Below, piece after piece: positions 23,547-23,710 of a DNA stretch of 23,710 nucleotides; within the stretch, counting starts at the first letter, position 1; every line of letters begins with the position of its first letter. The translations under genes were made by a program, and so were the position numbers. Under the pieces are notes generated by a model. It saw only the letters and a program-made list of their open reading frames with translations, searched no databases and had not been told where the DNA came from. Origin of the DNA: an uncultured Gemmatimonadota bacterium (GTDB taxonomy: Bacteria > Gemmatimonadota > Gemmatimonadetes > Gemmatimonadales > Gemmatimonadaceae); NCBI GenBank assembly GCA_946479895.1, contig CAMLHT010000020.1, positions 1 through 23,710 of the forward strand, written 5' to 3'.

Positions 23547-23571
23547 AAAGGCAAGGGCTGTGCCCGCCTTT
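23547..23571 (-). terminator. Hairpin in the mlaE leader, terminator or attenuator-like
   Basis: AAAGGC (23547-23552) pairs with GCCTTT (23566-23571) and GGGC (23555-23558) with GCCC (23562-23565) around a 3-nt loop, with a 2-nt bulge. On the minus strand the hairpin has an A-tract before and a TTTT after it, the shape of an intrinsic terminator, 43 nt upstream of the mlaE start. It may end the transcript of a gene beyond the right edge, or attenuate mlaE. A dispersed repeat is also possible. Confidence 0.45.
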
Positions 23572-23656
23572 GGGGGGGGTGGATCGATGAGTCGGTGGAT
23601 CGGTGGAGCTGGTGGTGAGCTGGGTGGTGGGTTGGGTGGGCGGGCTCCGGGTGGGT
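23572..23656. repeat. G-rich noncoding stretch with GGTGGATCG repeats and a G-quadruplex motif
   Basis: The plus strand begins with eight G (23572-23579), then GGTGGATCG occurs at 23578-23586 and 23594-23602 with a partial third copy. Runs of GGG at 23629-23631, 23634-23636, 23638-23640 and 23642-23644 with 1-2 nt spacers fit a tight G-quadruplex. The remaining bases to 23710 are GC-rich with no gene that I can recognise. A promoter for mlaE should lie in 23505-23710, but I cannot name a convincing -35/-10 pair. Confidence 0.6.
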
Positions 23657-23710
23657 GGCGCCGAGCCGCCCCGGCCCAGGCGTCCCCAGGCGCGGCGCCG
23701 CGGAGCGGAG

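Noticed and set aside
23523..23552. sigma70-like promoter for mlaE (TTTTGC, 17 nt, CATATC)
   Set aside because: Both boxes match the consensus poorly and the leader would be only about 10 nt; not enough to call.
1..23710. CRISPR arrays, tRNA, rRNA, insertion sequences, prophage genes
   Set aside because: No repeat-spacer pattern, cloverleaf, transposase or phage structural gene was recognised on either strand.

Overview
The window looks like a chromosomal housekeeping segment from a high-GC Gram-negative (diderm) bacterium. The MlaE/MlaF/MlaD phospholipid-transport genes argue for an outer membrane. The gene order (hemW-hrcA-dnaJ-prmA-rsmE-HIT-yqeY-mutS2-dnaG), the weak use of Shine-Dalgarno sites and the protein style suggest Gemmatimonadota or a close relative; that placement is an inference from memory of such genomes, not a computed result. 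All 25 genes I can support lie on the minus strand, so transcription runs from the right edge to the left. The long plus-strand open frames are antisense shadows of these genes.

Layout in order of transcription. (1) 23504-20825: mlaE-mlaF-mlaD, an inner-membrane lipid transporter, ended by a strong hairpin terminator at 20783-20819. (2) 20726-17130: an EamA/DMT permease, an Rhizobium-type L-asparaginase, a carboxymuconolactone-decarboxylase-like protein and the GTPase ObgE, followed by dprA, which overlaps obgE by 35 nt. (3) 16006-10792: hemW, hrcA, dnaJ, prmA, rsmE and a HIT hydrolase. (4) 10691-5322: yqeY, mutS2, dnaG and a coiled-coil zinc-ribbon protein. (5) 5229-2987: recJ and rsmD. (6) 2897-1: coaD, pta, a STAS anti-anti-sigma factor, an RsbW-like kinase and a GAF-domain protein cut by the left edge.

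The genes are very tightly packed: many junctions are ATGA or GTGA stop/start overlaps, which suggests long co-transcribed and translationally coupled units. The few gaps of 67-100 nt are striking because each holds its own palindrome or short-period repeat: a hairpin at 1002-1038, a 21-bp inverted repeat of GGGAGT hexamers at 2921-2979, a hairpin at 5291-5311, a nested palindrome plus 7-nt tandem array at 10708-10795, a nested palindrome at 16007-16093, and the terminator at 20783-20819. The leader of mlaE (23505-23710) adds another hairpin and a G-rich stretch with repeats. No gap of more than 300 nt exists.

Functionally the block covers DNA replication and repair (DnaG, RecJ, MutS2, DprA), ribosome and rRNA modification (PrmA, RsmE, RsmD, ObgE), protein folding (DnaJ, HrcA), CoA and acetyl-phosphate metabolism (CoaD, Pta), heme handling (HemW), envelope lipid transport (Mla) and a partner-switching signalling module at the left edge. 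I saw no tRNA, rRNA, CRISPR array, insertion sequence or prophage gene. I do not see an obviously new enzyme system; the most unusual material is the set of intergenic repeats.
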